Notes: generated by a model not told the origin, from the sequence alone. DNA of 43,366 nt from Bryobacterales bacterium (GCA_020847975.1 JADLBD010000268.1:1-43366); one strand, 5' to 3'. Numbered from the stretch's first letter, positions 1 through 8,127 are shown. Made by a program: numbers and translations.

Positions 1-1422
1 ATCGCCGGGCAGGGCCTCGGAAATGATGGTGTTGTGATAGAGCACCATGCCCGCCGGCTTGACGTTGAACTTGAGGCCGCAGCCAGTCGGGACATGGTAG
101 AGGACATTGCGGATGTAGTAGGCCGGGCCGCCATAGACCGGCTGCGCGCTCAGCCCGCACTGCGCGGCATTCACGCCGCGGTTGCGCATGATGCGGATAT
201 TGTGGACGCCGCCATCGGCCTCGATGAAGTCGTCCGCCATGAGGTGGATGTCGTTGTTGTAGAAGTCAATGGATGTCGCGCGGTGGTCCTCATCGGCATC
301 CGGAGAGCCGTGGGTGCAGACGTCGATTCCGTCGTGGAAATAGGCGATATAGTTGTGCGCCACAACGTGGCCGGAGCCATAGACCTTGATGGCGTAGTAG
401 CTCTTCAGCCGGTTGCCGCCGTAGATACCCGGGCTGTACCAGCCGAGGAGCCGGTATTGGTCGTCGCGGCCGAGCAGCACGTTGTCGGCGATATAGAAAT
501 CCTGGGAGCCTGCATACTGCGCGTTGATGCCGATGCCCACGTCTTCCAGGCGGCAATTGCGGACGGTGAGTCCCTTTGCGCCGAGCACGTCCTTGAGGCC
601 CGCCTGAAAGGCGATATCGGCGTTGCGGATGGTGAGGCCCTCAAAGATGTGATAGTCGGCTGCCATCACGTTGAATAGTTCATGGGCTCCGTCTCCATCG
701 AAGATCACCTCTCCGTCTCCCGCCGCGCGGATGACAATGGGCCGGCCGGGAGTGCCTTTGGCGGTGAGGACGTAGGTTCCATCAAAATCGAGGCCGAGCG
801 CGTCGGAGTACTTGAAGCGGTCGCCTTTGTAGAGGCCTGCGTGTACGAGGATGATGTCGCCCGGGTGGACTCGCCGTTCGCTGAGCACCGCCCAGTCGCC
901 ATGGCCGGATCCGAAATAGGCCTCCTTGAGCCCGAGGAAGGAGGGCTCGTGCTTGGGAGTTTTCCAGCCGGGCGGATAGACATGAAGCACGCGTCCGCCC
1001 TGAGCTTCCTTCGGCTCGCCGCGGGTGCGGACCTTGGCGGTATGCACGGCCTCGCCGCGGACACCGTCCGGATCACGCATCTGGAAGCGGGCTTCGTATT
1101 CGGTGTCGGGTTCGAGGTCGAGAATGCTGCCCGCGAACATGTCCGGGGTGGTGTAATCGAGGCCGAGGTCGGGACGAGTCACTTTCTCGCCGCCCAGGCG
1201 GAAGAGGGGCATCCCCTGCTTCCAGGACTGCTCGCCTGCTTTGCGGTAGCTCACCTCGACCACAGCGTTGCGGTTGTCATCGCCCGCGATGCGCCATTCA
1301 AAGCCGAGGCAGATCAGTGTGGGGCGTTCCACGACGAATTTTTCCGGGGTGACACTATCCGCTGCCGGCAGAAAGGAGGTTATCAGGAAGAACAGGCTTC
1401 CGAAGCGCTTCAGTGCACGCAT
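1..1422 (-). CDS. Secreted right-handed beta-helix protein with FN3-like N-terminus (3' end outside window)
   Basis: The frame is open from an ATG at 1422 to the left edge, 474 codons without a stop, so the C-terminus is missing. Residues 1-21 form a signal peptide ending near LPAADS. Residues about 25-135 look like a fibronectin type III-like domain (it contains LEPDTEYEARFQM). From about residue 150 there are short repeated strands typical of parallel beta-helix (NosD or polysaccharide-lyase-like) proteins, such as FEGLTIRNADIAFQ and HNYIAYFHDGIDV. Such proteins usually bind or cleave polysaccharides outside the cytoplasm. No catalytic residues can be assigned. The gene starts 12 bases after the CBM9-like gene and is probably the third gene of an operon with it and the PLP enzyme upstream. 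The fold class is fairly sure; substrate and activity are unknown. Confidence 0.85.
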   Translation of the reverse strand, partial: MRALKRFGSLFFLITSFLPAADSVTPEKFVVERPTLICLGFEWRIAGDDNRNAVVEVSYRKAGEQSWKQGMPLFRLGGEKVTRPDLGLDYTTPDMFAGSILDLEPDTEYEARFQMRDPDGVRGEAVHTAKVRTRGEPKEAQGGRVLHVYPPGWKTPKHEPSFLGLKEAYFGSGHGDWAVLSERRVHPGDIILVHAGLYKGDRFKYSDALGLDFDGTYVLTAKGTPGRPIVIRAAGDGEVIFDGDGAHELFNVMAADYHIFEGLTIRNADIAFQAGLKDVLGAKGLTVRNCRLEDVGIGINAQYAGSQDFYIADNVLLGRDDQYRLLGWYSPGIYGGNRLKSYYAIKVYGSGHVVAHNYIAYFHDGIDVCTHGSPDADEDHRATSIDFYNNDIHLMADDFIEADGGVHNIRIMRNRGVNAAQCGLSAQPVYGGPAYYIRNVLYHVPTGCGLKFNVKPAGMVLYHNTIISEALPGD

Positions 1423-1434
1423 GAAGGAAGCTTA

Positions 1435-2160
1435 TCACCGGCTTGGAGGACGGTTCACAAAGCGCACCCATCCGAACGCTTCCGGCACGTGGAAATTCGG
1501 TTTCGGAGTGCTGACCGGCGACCAGGTGCTGTATTGCGCGTCCGTCTTTCCCCCGGCACGGTTGAGGTTGAGGCGCCAGGTATCGCCATCGTGCGGCGGC
1601 GTGTGGGCGGCGTCCTTCGCGAAGTTCCGGAAGGGAATGGCGATTTCGAGAATCCAGTGATCGTCATCGGGTGACTCGTCCTTCACCGGGAGGCCATGGT
1701 AGGAGGTGCGGTAGCGCACGCCATCGGGTTCCCAATGCCTGGGGCCGGCGTACCAATCGGCCTGAATGAAGTTGAGCATTGCGCCGATGACGTTGATCTC
1801 GAAGCCGTAGTTGTTGCGGACTTTGGCCGGATTGGGGCTCAGGAAGACTTCCGCACTGTCGTCGAGTGATACAGGTCCGTGCCTTTCCACTACTTTCGCG
1901 GAGATGTGTTTGTCATGGCAGTAAAAGCCGGCGTAGAGGTTTTCGTCATCCCAAAGCAGTTTGACGACGGTCTGCTCCCTGGCTCCTTCCTTCCACCAGT
2001 TGAAGTGAAAGTCGCCGGCGGCGGGGGCCTGCTGCCAGGCGGCTTCGTCCAGTTTCCCGTCGATGGTGATGGGCGAAGCGGCACGGTAGATGTCGTAGTG
2101 CGGCAGCGATTGGGCGCTCGCCACAAGGGCCGCCGGCAACAACAGGAGAAGTCTGCGCAT
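1435..2160 (-). CDS. Secreted carbohydrate-binding family 9-like protein
   Basis: A protein of 241 residues. The ATG at 2160 is chosen because it begins a clear signal peptide (MRRLLLLLPAALVASAQS); the frame stays open upstream but that part overlaps the previous gene. The mature part is a CBM9-like domain: the opening ITIDGKLDEAAW, then DDENLYAGFYCHDKHI, then a strand-rich C-terminal half with DTWRLNLNR. In known proteins this fold binds sugar chain ends or sits on secreted glycosidases and outer-membrane proteins; here it stands alone. It starts 5 bases after the SelA-like PLP gene and ends 12 bases before the beta-helix gene, so co-transcription is very likely. Binding of polysaccharide or glycan is inferred from the family; the ligand cannot be read from sequence. 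Confidence 0.85.
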   Translation of the reverse strand: MRRLLLLLPAALVASAQSLPHYDIYRAASPITIDGKLDEAAWQQAPAAGDFHFNWWKEGAREQTVVKLLWDDENLYAGFYCHDKHISAKVVERHGPVSLDDSAEVFLSPNPAKVRNNYGFEINVIGAMLNFIQADWYAGPRHWEPDGVRYRTSYHGLPVKDESPDDDHWILEIAIPFRNFAKDAAHTPPHDGDTWRLNLNRAGGKTDAQYSTWSPVSTPKPNFHVPEAFGWVRFVNRPPSR

Positions 2161-2165
2161 CTTTA

Positions 2166-3377
2166 TCAGCCTTTCGCTTTCTCGCTCAGAATCTCGCGTA
2201 CGCGTCTGGCGACGATCATCTCTTCGCCGGCCTGCAACTCGTTTGCGAAGATACCGAGACCTTTCCATGCGGGTTGGAAGTGGGCCATGTCGGCGGCGGC
2301 AATCGACGGCTCGCCATCGTGGAGGCGCTTCACCATTTCCCTCACGGAGAGGCCGAGCTTCGCTTCGTCCCACTGTAGGGAGAGCCTGGGGGAATGGCTT
2401 GGATCGAGGTTCGGAATGAATTCCGACTTCACTGTCGGGAGACCCGCTACATGGTCCGCGACGCGAGAGAGCATTTCTTCGCGATGCCGGCGCTCAGCGG
2501 CTTCATCCTTGCGCAGCGCGACCTCGACAGCGGTAACCAGACCGGCAATCTCTTCCTTGCCCACCTTCGCAATGCGGGCGAGGTGGCTGTTTGGGGAACT
2601 GTTGGCATAGGCGGCTTCCACCAGGGCCTTGCGGCCCAGCAGCAGGCCGCTGCATTGGGGCCCGCGCAGTTCCTTGCCGCCGCTGAAGGCCACCAGATCA
2701 GCGCCCATCTTGATAAACTTGCGCATATTGTCAGCGGGCGGGATTTCCGCCGCGGCGTCGAGAATCAGGGGAACGCCGGCGGAATGCGCAATGGAGATCA
2801 TCTCCGTCAGGTCCACCTTGCCGCCGGGAAGGCCATGGCTGATTACCATCGCCAGGGCGGCGGTCTTCTCGTTGATGGAGCGGCGCACATCGTCCGCCGT
2901 GACGGCTTCCACCAGATGCACACCCACCATGCGGAAGGCATGATCGTAGCCGTTGCGGTGCGCCTTCTGGATGACGATTTCGCTCTTCATGCCGGTGAGA
3001 TCGGGGAGCCGGTTCATCTTGAGGGGATCGGAGCCGGCGGTGACGGCGCAGGTGGCGAGGCAGAGGGCGGCGGCAGCGCCGCAGGTGACGAAGCCCGATT
3101 CGGCGCCCGTCAGTTCGGCAAGCCGCTCGCCGGCCTTTTTCTGGAGCTCGTGAATCGCGACGAAGTGCCGTGAGGCTTCGTCCATGGCCCGTTTCACTTC
3201 CGGATGGAGGATGGTGCCTCCGAGCGTGGTCACGGTGCCGTAGGCGTTGATGACCGTGCGAACACCGAGGCGTGAGTAGACCGATGGGGCAGGTGAACCG
3301 GCTGCCTGGGCGGCCTGCGCAGCCAGAGGCAAGCCCGCCGAGTACAACATCCGGCGACGGGTCAAACGTTTTTGCAT
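2166..3377 (-). CDS. Exported SelA/DgaE-like PLP-dependent enzyme, copy 1
   Basis: A protein of 403 residues. The start at 3377 gives a Tat-like signal: MQKRLTRRRMLYSAG followed by an alanine-rich stretch to about residue 28. The rest is a fold-type I PLP enzyme of the SelA superfamily: PLP-site aspartate D207 in LILDAAAEIPP and the Schiff-base lysine K235 in FSGGKELRGPQ. That lysine motif matches the D-glucosaminate-6-phosphate ammonia-lyase (DgaE)-like branch rather than true selenocysteine synthase. Its reaction is probably elimination or transamination on an amino acid or amino sugar; the substrate is unknown. Export of a folded PLP enzyme would fit the Tat route. It heads an operon with a CBM9-like and a beta-helix protein, and is divergent from the aminotransferase at 3430 across 52 bases. 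A close paralogue lies at 4798-5994. Confidence 0.85.
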   Translation of the reverse strand: MQKRLTRRRMLYSAGLPLAAQAAQAAGSPAPSVYSRLGVRTVINAYGTVTTLGGTILHPEVKRAMDEASRHFVAIHELQKKAGERLAELTGAESGFVTCGAAAALCLATCAVTAGSDPLKMNRLPDLTGMKSEIVIQKAHRNGYDHAFRMVGVHLVEAVTADDVRRSINEKTAALAMVISHGLPGGKVDLTEMISIAHSAGVPLILDAAAEIPPADNMRKFIKMGADLVAFSGGKELRGPQCSGLLLGRKALVEAAYANSSPNSHLARIAKVGKEEIAGLVTAVEVALRKDEAAERRHREEMLSRVADHVAGLPTVKSEFIPNLDPSHSPRLSLQWDEAKLGLSVREMVKRLHDGEPSIAAADMAHFQPAWKGLGIFANELQAGEEMIVARRVREILSEKAKG

Positions 3378-3429
3378 GGCACGATCATAACACCCGACAA
3401 GAGCAATGGGGCGCGCTACCATAACCTGC

Positions 3430-4791
3430 ATGGCCACCACGCACGCCGTTCCCCTGATGAAGTCCGAGATTCTCCGCGCCTATGCCAGCAAGACGCCGGG
3501 CTCGCGCGCGCTGCACGAACGGGCCGAGACCTTGCTGAGCAATGGAGTGACACACGTCGGGCGGTATCTGTTGCCGCATCCCGTGTACATAGAGCACGCC
3601 GCCGGTTCGCGCAAATGGGATGTCGATGGGAATGAATATGTCGATTATTTCGGCGGGCACGGGGCTTTGCTGCTGGGGCACAATCATCCGGCCGTCGTGG
3701 AAGCGGTTTCGGCGCAAGTGCCCAAAGGCGCGCACTATGGCGCCTCCCACGCGCTCGAGGTGGAATGGGCGGAACTGATTCATGAATTGATCCCCTCGGC
3801 CGAGCGAATCCGGTTTACCATCTCGGGAACAGAAGCCACGCACCTGGGGCTGCGGGTGGCGCGCGCGTTCAGCGGGAAGCGGAAGATCATCCGCTTTTCG
3901 GGGCACTTTCACGGATGGCACGATCATGTCTGCTTCCCCGCGGGCGGAGCGCCGGGCATCATTCCGGGGATTGTCGAGGATACGATTATCGTGCCGCCGA
4001 ACGATACGGCGCAGGTGGAAGAGTTGCTGCGGTCCCGTAACGACATTGCGGCGGTGATCCTGGAGCCGACGGGCGCAACCTTTGGCCAGATCCCCACGGG
4101 AGGCGAGGTGCTGCGTCAACTGCGGGATGCCACTGCGCGGCATGGGGTGCTGCTCATCTTTGACGAGGTGATCTGCGGCTTCCGGTGTTCCCGCGGCGGA
4201 GCGCAGGGGTTTTACGGCGTGAAGCCCGATTTGACTTCACTCGCCAAGGTTGTGGCCGGGGGGTATCCGGGCGCGGCGTTGGTGGGCCGCGCGGATGTGT
4301 TGAGCATGCTCGATTACCGCCAGGTGGAGGGTGATATCCAGCCGCCTGCGGTGCTTCATCAGGGCACTTACAACGCCGGCCCCGTCTCGGCGGCGGCTGG
4401 GATCGCGACGCTGAAGCAGGTGCGGGACACGGATGCGGTGGAGAAGGCGAAGCTGATAAGCGCCGCGATTCGCGATGGAATGAATGCCGTGCTCCGCCGC
4501 CGCGGGATCGGCTGGTGCGTTTATGGGGAGTTCTCGGATTTCCACATCTACTGTGGGAACGCATCACCCGAAGACATCTATGCCGGGCGCGTGCCGTGGA
4601 GCCAGCTAAAGGGCGGAATTTCCCCGCGCCTTGTGCACAAGATCCGCACCGGCTTCCTGCTGCACGGCGTGGACATCGTCGGCTGGCCGGGCGGCGTGGT
4701 TTCTTCGGTTCACACCGGGGAGGATGTGCGCAGGACTGTGGACGCCTTTGAAGCCACGCTCGAAATGCTGGCGGCGGAAGGCGAGTGGTAG
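3430..4791 (+). CDS. Class III aminotransferase, glutamate-1-semialdehyde aminomutase-like
   Basis: A protein of 453 residues starting at the ATG at 3430; an upstream in-frame GTG at 3406 would add eight residues without a family match. It is a fold-type I, class III PLP enzyme: TEATHLGLRVARAFSGKRK, the cofactor aspartate D245 in LLIFDEVICGF, and the PLP lysine K273 in SLAKVVAGGYPGAALVG. It belongs to the HemL-like branch, but the lysine region differs from typical HemL, so haem synthesis is not claimed. It is probably an aminotransferase or aminomutase acting on a small amino acid. No signal peptide is seen, so it should be cytoplasmic, unlike the two PLP enzymes on either side. It is divergent from one and convergent (6-base gap) with the other, so it is transcribed alone. 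Confidence 0.85.
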   Translation: MATTHAVPLMKSEILRAYASKTPGSRALHERAETLLSNGVTHVGRYLLPHPVYIEHAAGSRKWDVDGNEYVDYFGGHGALLLGHNHPAVVEAVSAQVPKGAHYGASHALEVEWAELIHELIPSAERIRFTISGTEATHLGLRVARAFSGKRKIIRFSGHFHGWHDHVCFPAGGAPGIIPGIVEDTIIVPPNDTAQVEELLRSRNDIAAVILEPTGATFGQIPTGGEVLRQLRDATARHGVLLIFDEVICGFRCSRGGAQGFYGVKPDLTSLAKVVAGGYPGAALVGRADVLSMLDYRQVEGDIQPPAVLHQGTYNAGPVSAAAGIATLKQVRDTDAVEKAKLISAAIRDGMNAVLRRRGIGWCVYGEFSDFHIYCGNASPEDIYAGRVPWSQLKGGISPRLVHKIRTGFLLHGVDIVGWPGGVVSSVHTGEDVRRTVDAFEATLEMLAAEGEW

Positions 4792-4797
4792 AGCGCG

Positions 4798-5994
4798 TCA
4801 GCCTTTGAGAAGTTCCCGCACACGCTGAGCGACGATCAGTTCTTCGCCGGGCCGCAACTCGTTGGCAAAGATGCCGAGGCCTTTCCAGGACGGGCGGAAG
4901 CGGGTCATGTCGGCGGTGACGATGGAGGGCGTGCCCTCGCGTAAGCGGACCAGCACGTCGTTCACACTGAGCCCCAGTTTGGCTTCGTCCCACTGGACGG
5001 AGAGCCTTGGGGAGTGGCTGGGATCGAGATTCGGGATGAATTCGGTGTGCACGGTGGGAATTCCCTTGAGCTTGTCAGCTACGCGGCGCAAGATGGCTTC
5101 GCGCTGCTGTCTCTCGGCGGCCTCATCCCGCTTCAACGCGAGTTCGACCGCGGTCAACAGGCCGACGATCTCTTCCTTGCCCACTTTGGCGATCCGTGCG
5201 AAGTGATTATTCGGTGAACTGTTGGCATAGGCGGCCTCCACCAATGCTTTGCGGCCAAGCAGCAGGCCGCTGCATTGCGGGCCGCGCAATTCTTTGCCGC
5301 CGCTGAACGCTACCAGGTCCACGCCCATTTTTACGAACTTGCCCAGGTTCTCCGCGGGAGGAATTTCCGCGGCGGCGTCGAGAATGAGAGGCAGCCCCGC
5401 GGAATGGGCGATCTCGATCATTTCCGGCAACTGCACTTTGTGCCCAGTGGAATTGTGGCTGAGGACCATGGCGAGGGCGGCTGTATTGGAGTTGATCGCC
5501 TTGCGGACTTCGTCCGCGGTTTCCGCCTCCACCAACTTGACTCCCACCATGCGGAAGGCGTGATCGTAGGAACTGCGGTGGACTTTCTGAATGACCATCT
5601 CGCTCTTCATGCCCGTCAGGTCGGGAAGGCGGTTGATCCTGTCTTTGTCCGCTCCCGCCGTCGCGGCGCAGGTGGCCAGGCACAATGCGGCCGATGCGCC
5701 TGAGGTGACGAAGCCTGCTTCCGCTCCGGTGAGTTCCACCAGGCGCTCGCCGACTTTCTTCTGCAGGTCGTGAATGGCGACGAAATCCTGGGATGCCTCC
5801 TCCATGGCGCGCTTCACTTCGGGATACATCAGGGTTCCGCCGAGTGTTGTCAATGTGCCGTAGGCGTTGATGAATGTGCGCAGGCCGAGGCGCGCGTAGA
5901 TGGATGGGGAAGGGGAGGCGGCTTTCGAGGACTGCGCGGCCAGGGGCAGAGCCGCCGCATGCATTATCCGGCGTCGTGTGAGTTTGGGTCCCAT
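4798..5994 (-). CDS. Exported SelA/DgaE-like PLP-dependent enzyme, copy 2
   Basis: A protein of 398 residues and a close paralogue of the product of 2166-3377: in a 71-residue stretch near the N-terminus I count 15 differences. It carries the same Tat-like start (MGPKLTRRRIMHAA), D206 in LILDAAAEIPP and K234 in FSGGKELRGPQ. It follows fdhE by 21 bases on the same strand, giving the order fdhI-fdhE-this gene, which resembles formate dehydrogenase loci where the true selA follows fdhE. However the lysine motif and the export signal argue against selenocysteine synthesis. The 21-base gap contains a perfect hairpin (5996-6013) and no clear Shine-Dalgarno sequence. The enzyme class is well supported; the reaction is unknown. 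Confidence 0.85.
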   Translation of the reverse strand: MGPKLTRRRIMHAAALPLAAQSSKAASPSPSIYARLGLRTFINAYGTLTTLGGTLMYPEVKRAMEEASQDFVAIHDLQKKVGERLVELTGAEAGFVTSGASAALCLATCAATAGADKDRINRLPDLTGMKSEMVIQKVHRSSYDHAFRMVGVKLVEAETADEVRKAINSNTAALAMVLSHNSTGHKVQLPEMIEIAHSAGLPLILDAAAEIPPAENLGKFVKMGVDLVAFSGGKELRGPQCSGLLLGRKALVEAAYANSSPNNHFARIAKVGKEEIVGLLTAVELALKRDEAAERQQREAILRRVADKLKGIPTVHTEFIPNLDPSHSPRLSVQWDEAKLGLSVNDVLVRLREGTPSIVTADMTRFRPSWKGLGIFANELRPGEELIVAQRVRELLKG

Positions 5995-5995
5995 G

Positions 5996-6013
5996 CGGGT
6001 GATGATACACCCG
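5996..6013 (-). other. Perfect 6-bp hairpin in the fdhE/SelA-like gap
   Basis: CGGGTG, six bases, then CACCCG. It fills almost the whole gap between the fdhE stop (6016) and the next start codon (5994), exactly where a ribosome-binding site would be expected. It could limit translation or be a weak processing or termination site. Only the symmetry is seen; function is a guess. Confidence 0.4.
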
Positions 6014-6015
6014 AG

Positions 6016-6690
6016 TCAGATCCCAATCCAATTCGGGGTCAATTTCCGGTAACCCTGCTCGATGGCCCAGACGTCCAGCGTTTGGGCGGACAGTTCATCG
6101 GCCTCGGGCACGGCGCGCGGGTCCTTACCAAGGTCGATGAGATGGAGATAGCACCAGCAGGAATCGCAAGTCATGGTCTGAATTGCGGGGAAGGCATCCG
6201 TTGCTCCGAAGGCGATCTTATCGGGATCGGTTTCGCCGCAACCCGGGCACGTGGCGCGCGGGAACGGCCATTCGTGCCGGCACACGGAACAGGCGAGCGT
6301 GAGCGCCGATCCGTGCCCTTCCGGCCGCAGCACTCCGAGTTGTGGCGGATTGCCGCAGAGCGGGCATTCATTCTCATGCGGCGCGCGGCCGCGGATGGCG
6401 GGAGGCTCGAGTTCCGCCATCACGCGGGAGAACCATTCATGCGAGGCCGGCGCCTTGCGCAGCACCGGCGGCCCGATGCGGCGCACGAGAGCGCGGAGAT
6501 GGTCGAGTCCTTCGCCTTTCGCCTGCCATTCGGAGATCGCCGCGGCGAACAGCAGGCCTTCCCGTGATTCCGGATATCGTTCAGCCAACAGCCGCGCCCG
6601 GGCCGCGCGCTCGAGGAAGCGGCTCAAGAGCGTGTGATCTCCCGGTACCACTTTGCATGATGGGAGGCGGCCCAGGCAGGCCGTACCCAT
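6016..6690 (-). CDS. fdhE: FdhE-like formate dehydrogenase accessory protein
   Basis: Up to 224 residues. FdhE proteins bind the formate dehydrogenase catalytic subunit and support its maturation in the cytoplasm. The signature is four CxxC pairs at residues 109-112, 134-137, 148-151 and 175-178 (CPLCG, CSVC, CPGCG, CDSC), which form rubredoxin-like iron or zinc sites, followed by a C-terminal LSAQTLDVWAIEQGY segment typical of the family. The start is uncertain: the ATG at 6690 overlaps fdhI by 67 bases; a GTG lies at 6651; a TTG at 6627 overlaps the fdhI stop as TTGA, the same coupling seen elsewhere in this window. The protein is shorter than enterobacterial FdhE (about 300 residues), mainly at the N-terminus. 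No formate dehydrogenase catalytic or iron-sulfur subunit is present in the window. Confidence 0.85.
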   Translation of the reverse strand: MGTACLGRLPSCKVVPGDHTLLSRFLERAARARLLAERYPESREGLLFAAAISEWQAKGEGLDHLRALVRRIGPPVLRKAPASHEWFSRVMAELEPPAIRGRAPHENECPLCGNPPQLGVLRPEGHGSALTLACSVCRHEWPFPRATCPGCGETDPDKIAFGATDAFPAIQTMTCDSCWCYLHLIDLGKDPRAVPEADELSAQTLDVWAIEQGYRKLTPNWIGI

Positions 6691-7250
6691 CCGCGGAGCA
6701 TCGCGCGCAAGGCGCCGGGAACAACGAGAGTGCTCATGTAGATGTGCACGATGATGCCGCCGAGGGAGGCAACGGCGGCGAGTGGGTGCACCAGCACCGC
6801 GGCCAGCCGCAATCCACGCGGCATCAGCTCAGGAAACCACAGTACGGCGCCGCTGAGAAACAGCACCAGGGCGCTCGAAGATTGCAGCCAGAACAGCATT
6901 TTCTGGCCCGCGTTGAACCGGCCGCTTTCGGGGAGCCCTTCTTCCTCATGCACGGCGTATTTGTGAGAAACCAGCAGCCACTTGCGGTCATCGGCGTCCA
7001 GTCTCATCTGCTTTGCCCAATTGCGGAACATCAGGGCGAGCAGGAGGGCAAAAATCATGCCGCCGATGGGATGCCAGGCACGGACGGTTTCGCCGCCGCC
7101 GAGGACCGCGGCGGTCCACCACATCCGGCGCGACCAGAGGGCTGTTCCGGAAAGCCCCGTGTAGACGAAACTGATCGCCGTCATCCAATGAATGAGACGT
7201 TCGTGCGCGGCAAAGCGCTCGAGGCGCGGTTTGGCATCCGTGGTTTTCAT
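6624..7250 (-). CDS. fdhI: Formate dehydrogenase cytochrome b556 (gamma) subunit
   Basis: A protein of 208 residues. It is the membrane di-haem subunit that carries electrons from the formate dehydrogenase iron-sulfur subunit to quinone. Four hydrophobic segments are visible (about residues 22-40, 61-76, 118-140, 147-172). Histidines that can act as haem ligands or quinone-site residues are H16/H21 in HERLIHW, H60 in RAWHPIGGM, H155 in VLVHPLA and H169 in IIVHIYM. The spacing agrees well with the FdnI family. The gene is first in a minus-strand run with fdhE and the SelA-like gene. Upstream, beyond 7250, lies the divergent acyP gene rather than fdhG/fdhH, so this pair is separated from any catalytic subunit. 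A possible -10 (TATGAT, 7268-7273) lies in the 54-base divergent gap without a good -35. Confidence 0.88.
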   Translation of the reverse strand: MKTTDAKPRLERFAAHERLIHWMTAISFVYTGLSGTALWSRRMWWTAAVLGGGETVRAWHPIGGMIFALLLALMFRNWAKQMRLDADDRKWLLVSHKYAVHEEEGLPESGRFNAGQKMLFWLQSSSALVLFLSGAVLWFPELMPRGLRLAAVLVHPLAAVASLGGIIVHIYMSTLVVPGALRAMLRGWVRPAWAASHHAKWYREITRS

Positions 7251-7304
7251 TCCGTTCCCAAGGCCTGATCATATCGCAACTCTCGCGCAAGGAAATAACT
7301 TGTC

Positions 7305-7604
7305 GTGTGCTACCATGCGGCGTTGAAGCCGAAATCAGTCGCCAGGCGGTATTTCATTCGGGGGCGCGTGCAGGGCGTGGGATTCCGGTACTACGTGCAG
7401 CGGCACGCCTCCGAGTTGGGAATTCGGGGCTACGCGAGGAACCTCGAGGACGGGCGTGTGGAAGTCTATGCGACGGGTCCGGCGCAGGCGCTTCTGGAAC
7501 TGGAAGGGCTTTTGGCGAAAGGACCGATGTGGTCCGACGTGCGCGGTGTCGAAGCCGAGGAGGCTGCTTTGGTAGAATACAAGTCCTTCCACATTGAAAG
7601 ATAA
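7305..7604 (+). CDS. acyP: Acylphosphatase
   Basis: A protein of 99 residues, slightly longer than the usual 90-95 because of its N-terminus. It hydrolyses acyl phosphates such as acetyl phosphate or carbamoyl phosphate in the cytoplasm. The family motif GRVQGVGFRYYV contains the catalytic arginine R28, and GYARNLEDGRVEV contains the catalytic asparagine N46; the spacing of 18 residues is normal. The GTG start at 7305 is preceded by AAGGA at about 11 bases; a TTG at 7323 is the alternative. It is followed after 10 bases by apt, so the two are probably one transcript. Confidence 0.92.
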   Translation: MCYHAALKPKSVARRYFIRGRVQGVGFRYYVQRHASELGIRGYARNLEDGRVEVYATGPAQALLELEGLLAKGPMWSDVRGVEAEEAALVEYKSFHIER

Positions 7605-7614
7605 ATCGTAGCTC

Positions 7615-8127
7615 ATGAATCTGAAAAACCTCATCCGCGAAGTTCCGGACTTTCCCAAGCCAGGGATCCTGTTTTACGACGTGACGACGCTGCTCAAGGA
7701 CAAGGACGGCTTCGGCACGGTCATTGATACCTTCGAGGAGCATTACTCGGAAGAACGTGTCGACATCGTGCTGGGCATCGAGGCTCGAGGCTTCATATTC
7801 GCTCCGACGGTGGCGTACGCGCTGGGTACAGGGTTCGTGCCGGTGCGAAAGCCGAAGAAACTGCCCTGGCAGGTGGAAGCGATGGAGTATCAACTGGAAT
7901 ACGGCACGGACCGGCTGGAGATTCACAAGGATGCCATCAGGCCGGGGCAGCATGTGCTGATCATTGACGACGTGCTGGCTACGGGCGGGACTGCGGAAGC
8001 TGTCACAAAGCTGGTGGAGAAACTTGGCGGCACGGTGGCGGGCCTGGGGTTTGTACTGGAACTCGATTTTCTCAAGGGGCGTGATAAGTTGACCAACTAC
8101 AACATCCATTCGCTCGTGCATTACTGA
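7615..8127 (+). CDS. apt: Adenine phosphoribosyltransferase
   Basis: A protein of 170 residues, standard length. It salvages adenine to AMP using PRPP in the cytoplasm. The PRPP-binding motif VLIIDDVLATGGTA is at residues 114-127, the N-terminal hallmark IREVPDFPKPGILFYD is complete, and GIEARGF at 54-60 is typical of Apt. It lies 10 bases after acyP. From 8128 to 8249 no gene is seen; a 36-codon open stretch there continues only as antisense to the next gene. Confidence 0.95.
   Translation: MNLKNLIREVPDFPKPGILFYDVTTLLKDKDGFGTVIDTFEEHYSEERVDIVLGIEARGFIFAPTVAYALGTGFVPVRKPKKLPWQVEAMEYQLEYGTDRLEIHKDAIRPGQHVLIIDDVLATGGTAEAVTKLVEKLGGTVAGLGFVLELDFLKGRDKLTNYNIHSLVHY

Noticed and set aside
34..1674. 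Plus-strand frames over the beta-helix gene
   Set aside because: The minus-strand frame is open to the window edge and has a signal peptide and beta-helix repeats.
3430..4791. hemL (glutamate-1-semialdehyde aminomutase)
   Set aside because: Same family, but the region around the PLP lysine differs from genuine HemL and no haem genes are nearby.
4798..5994. True selenocysteine synthase (SelA) next to fdhE
   Set aside because: The lysine motif is FSGGKELRGPQ, not the SelA-type FSGDKLLGGPQ; the N-terminal SelA domain is absent and an export signal is present.
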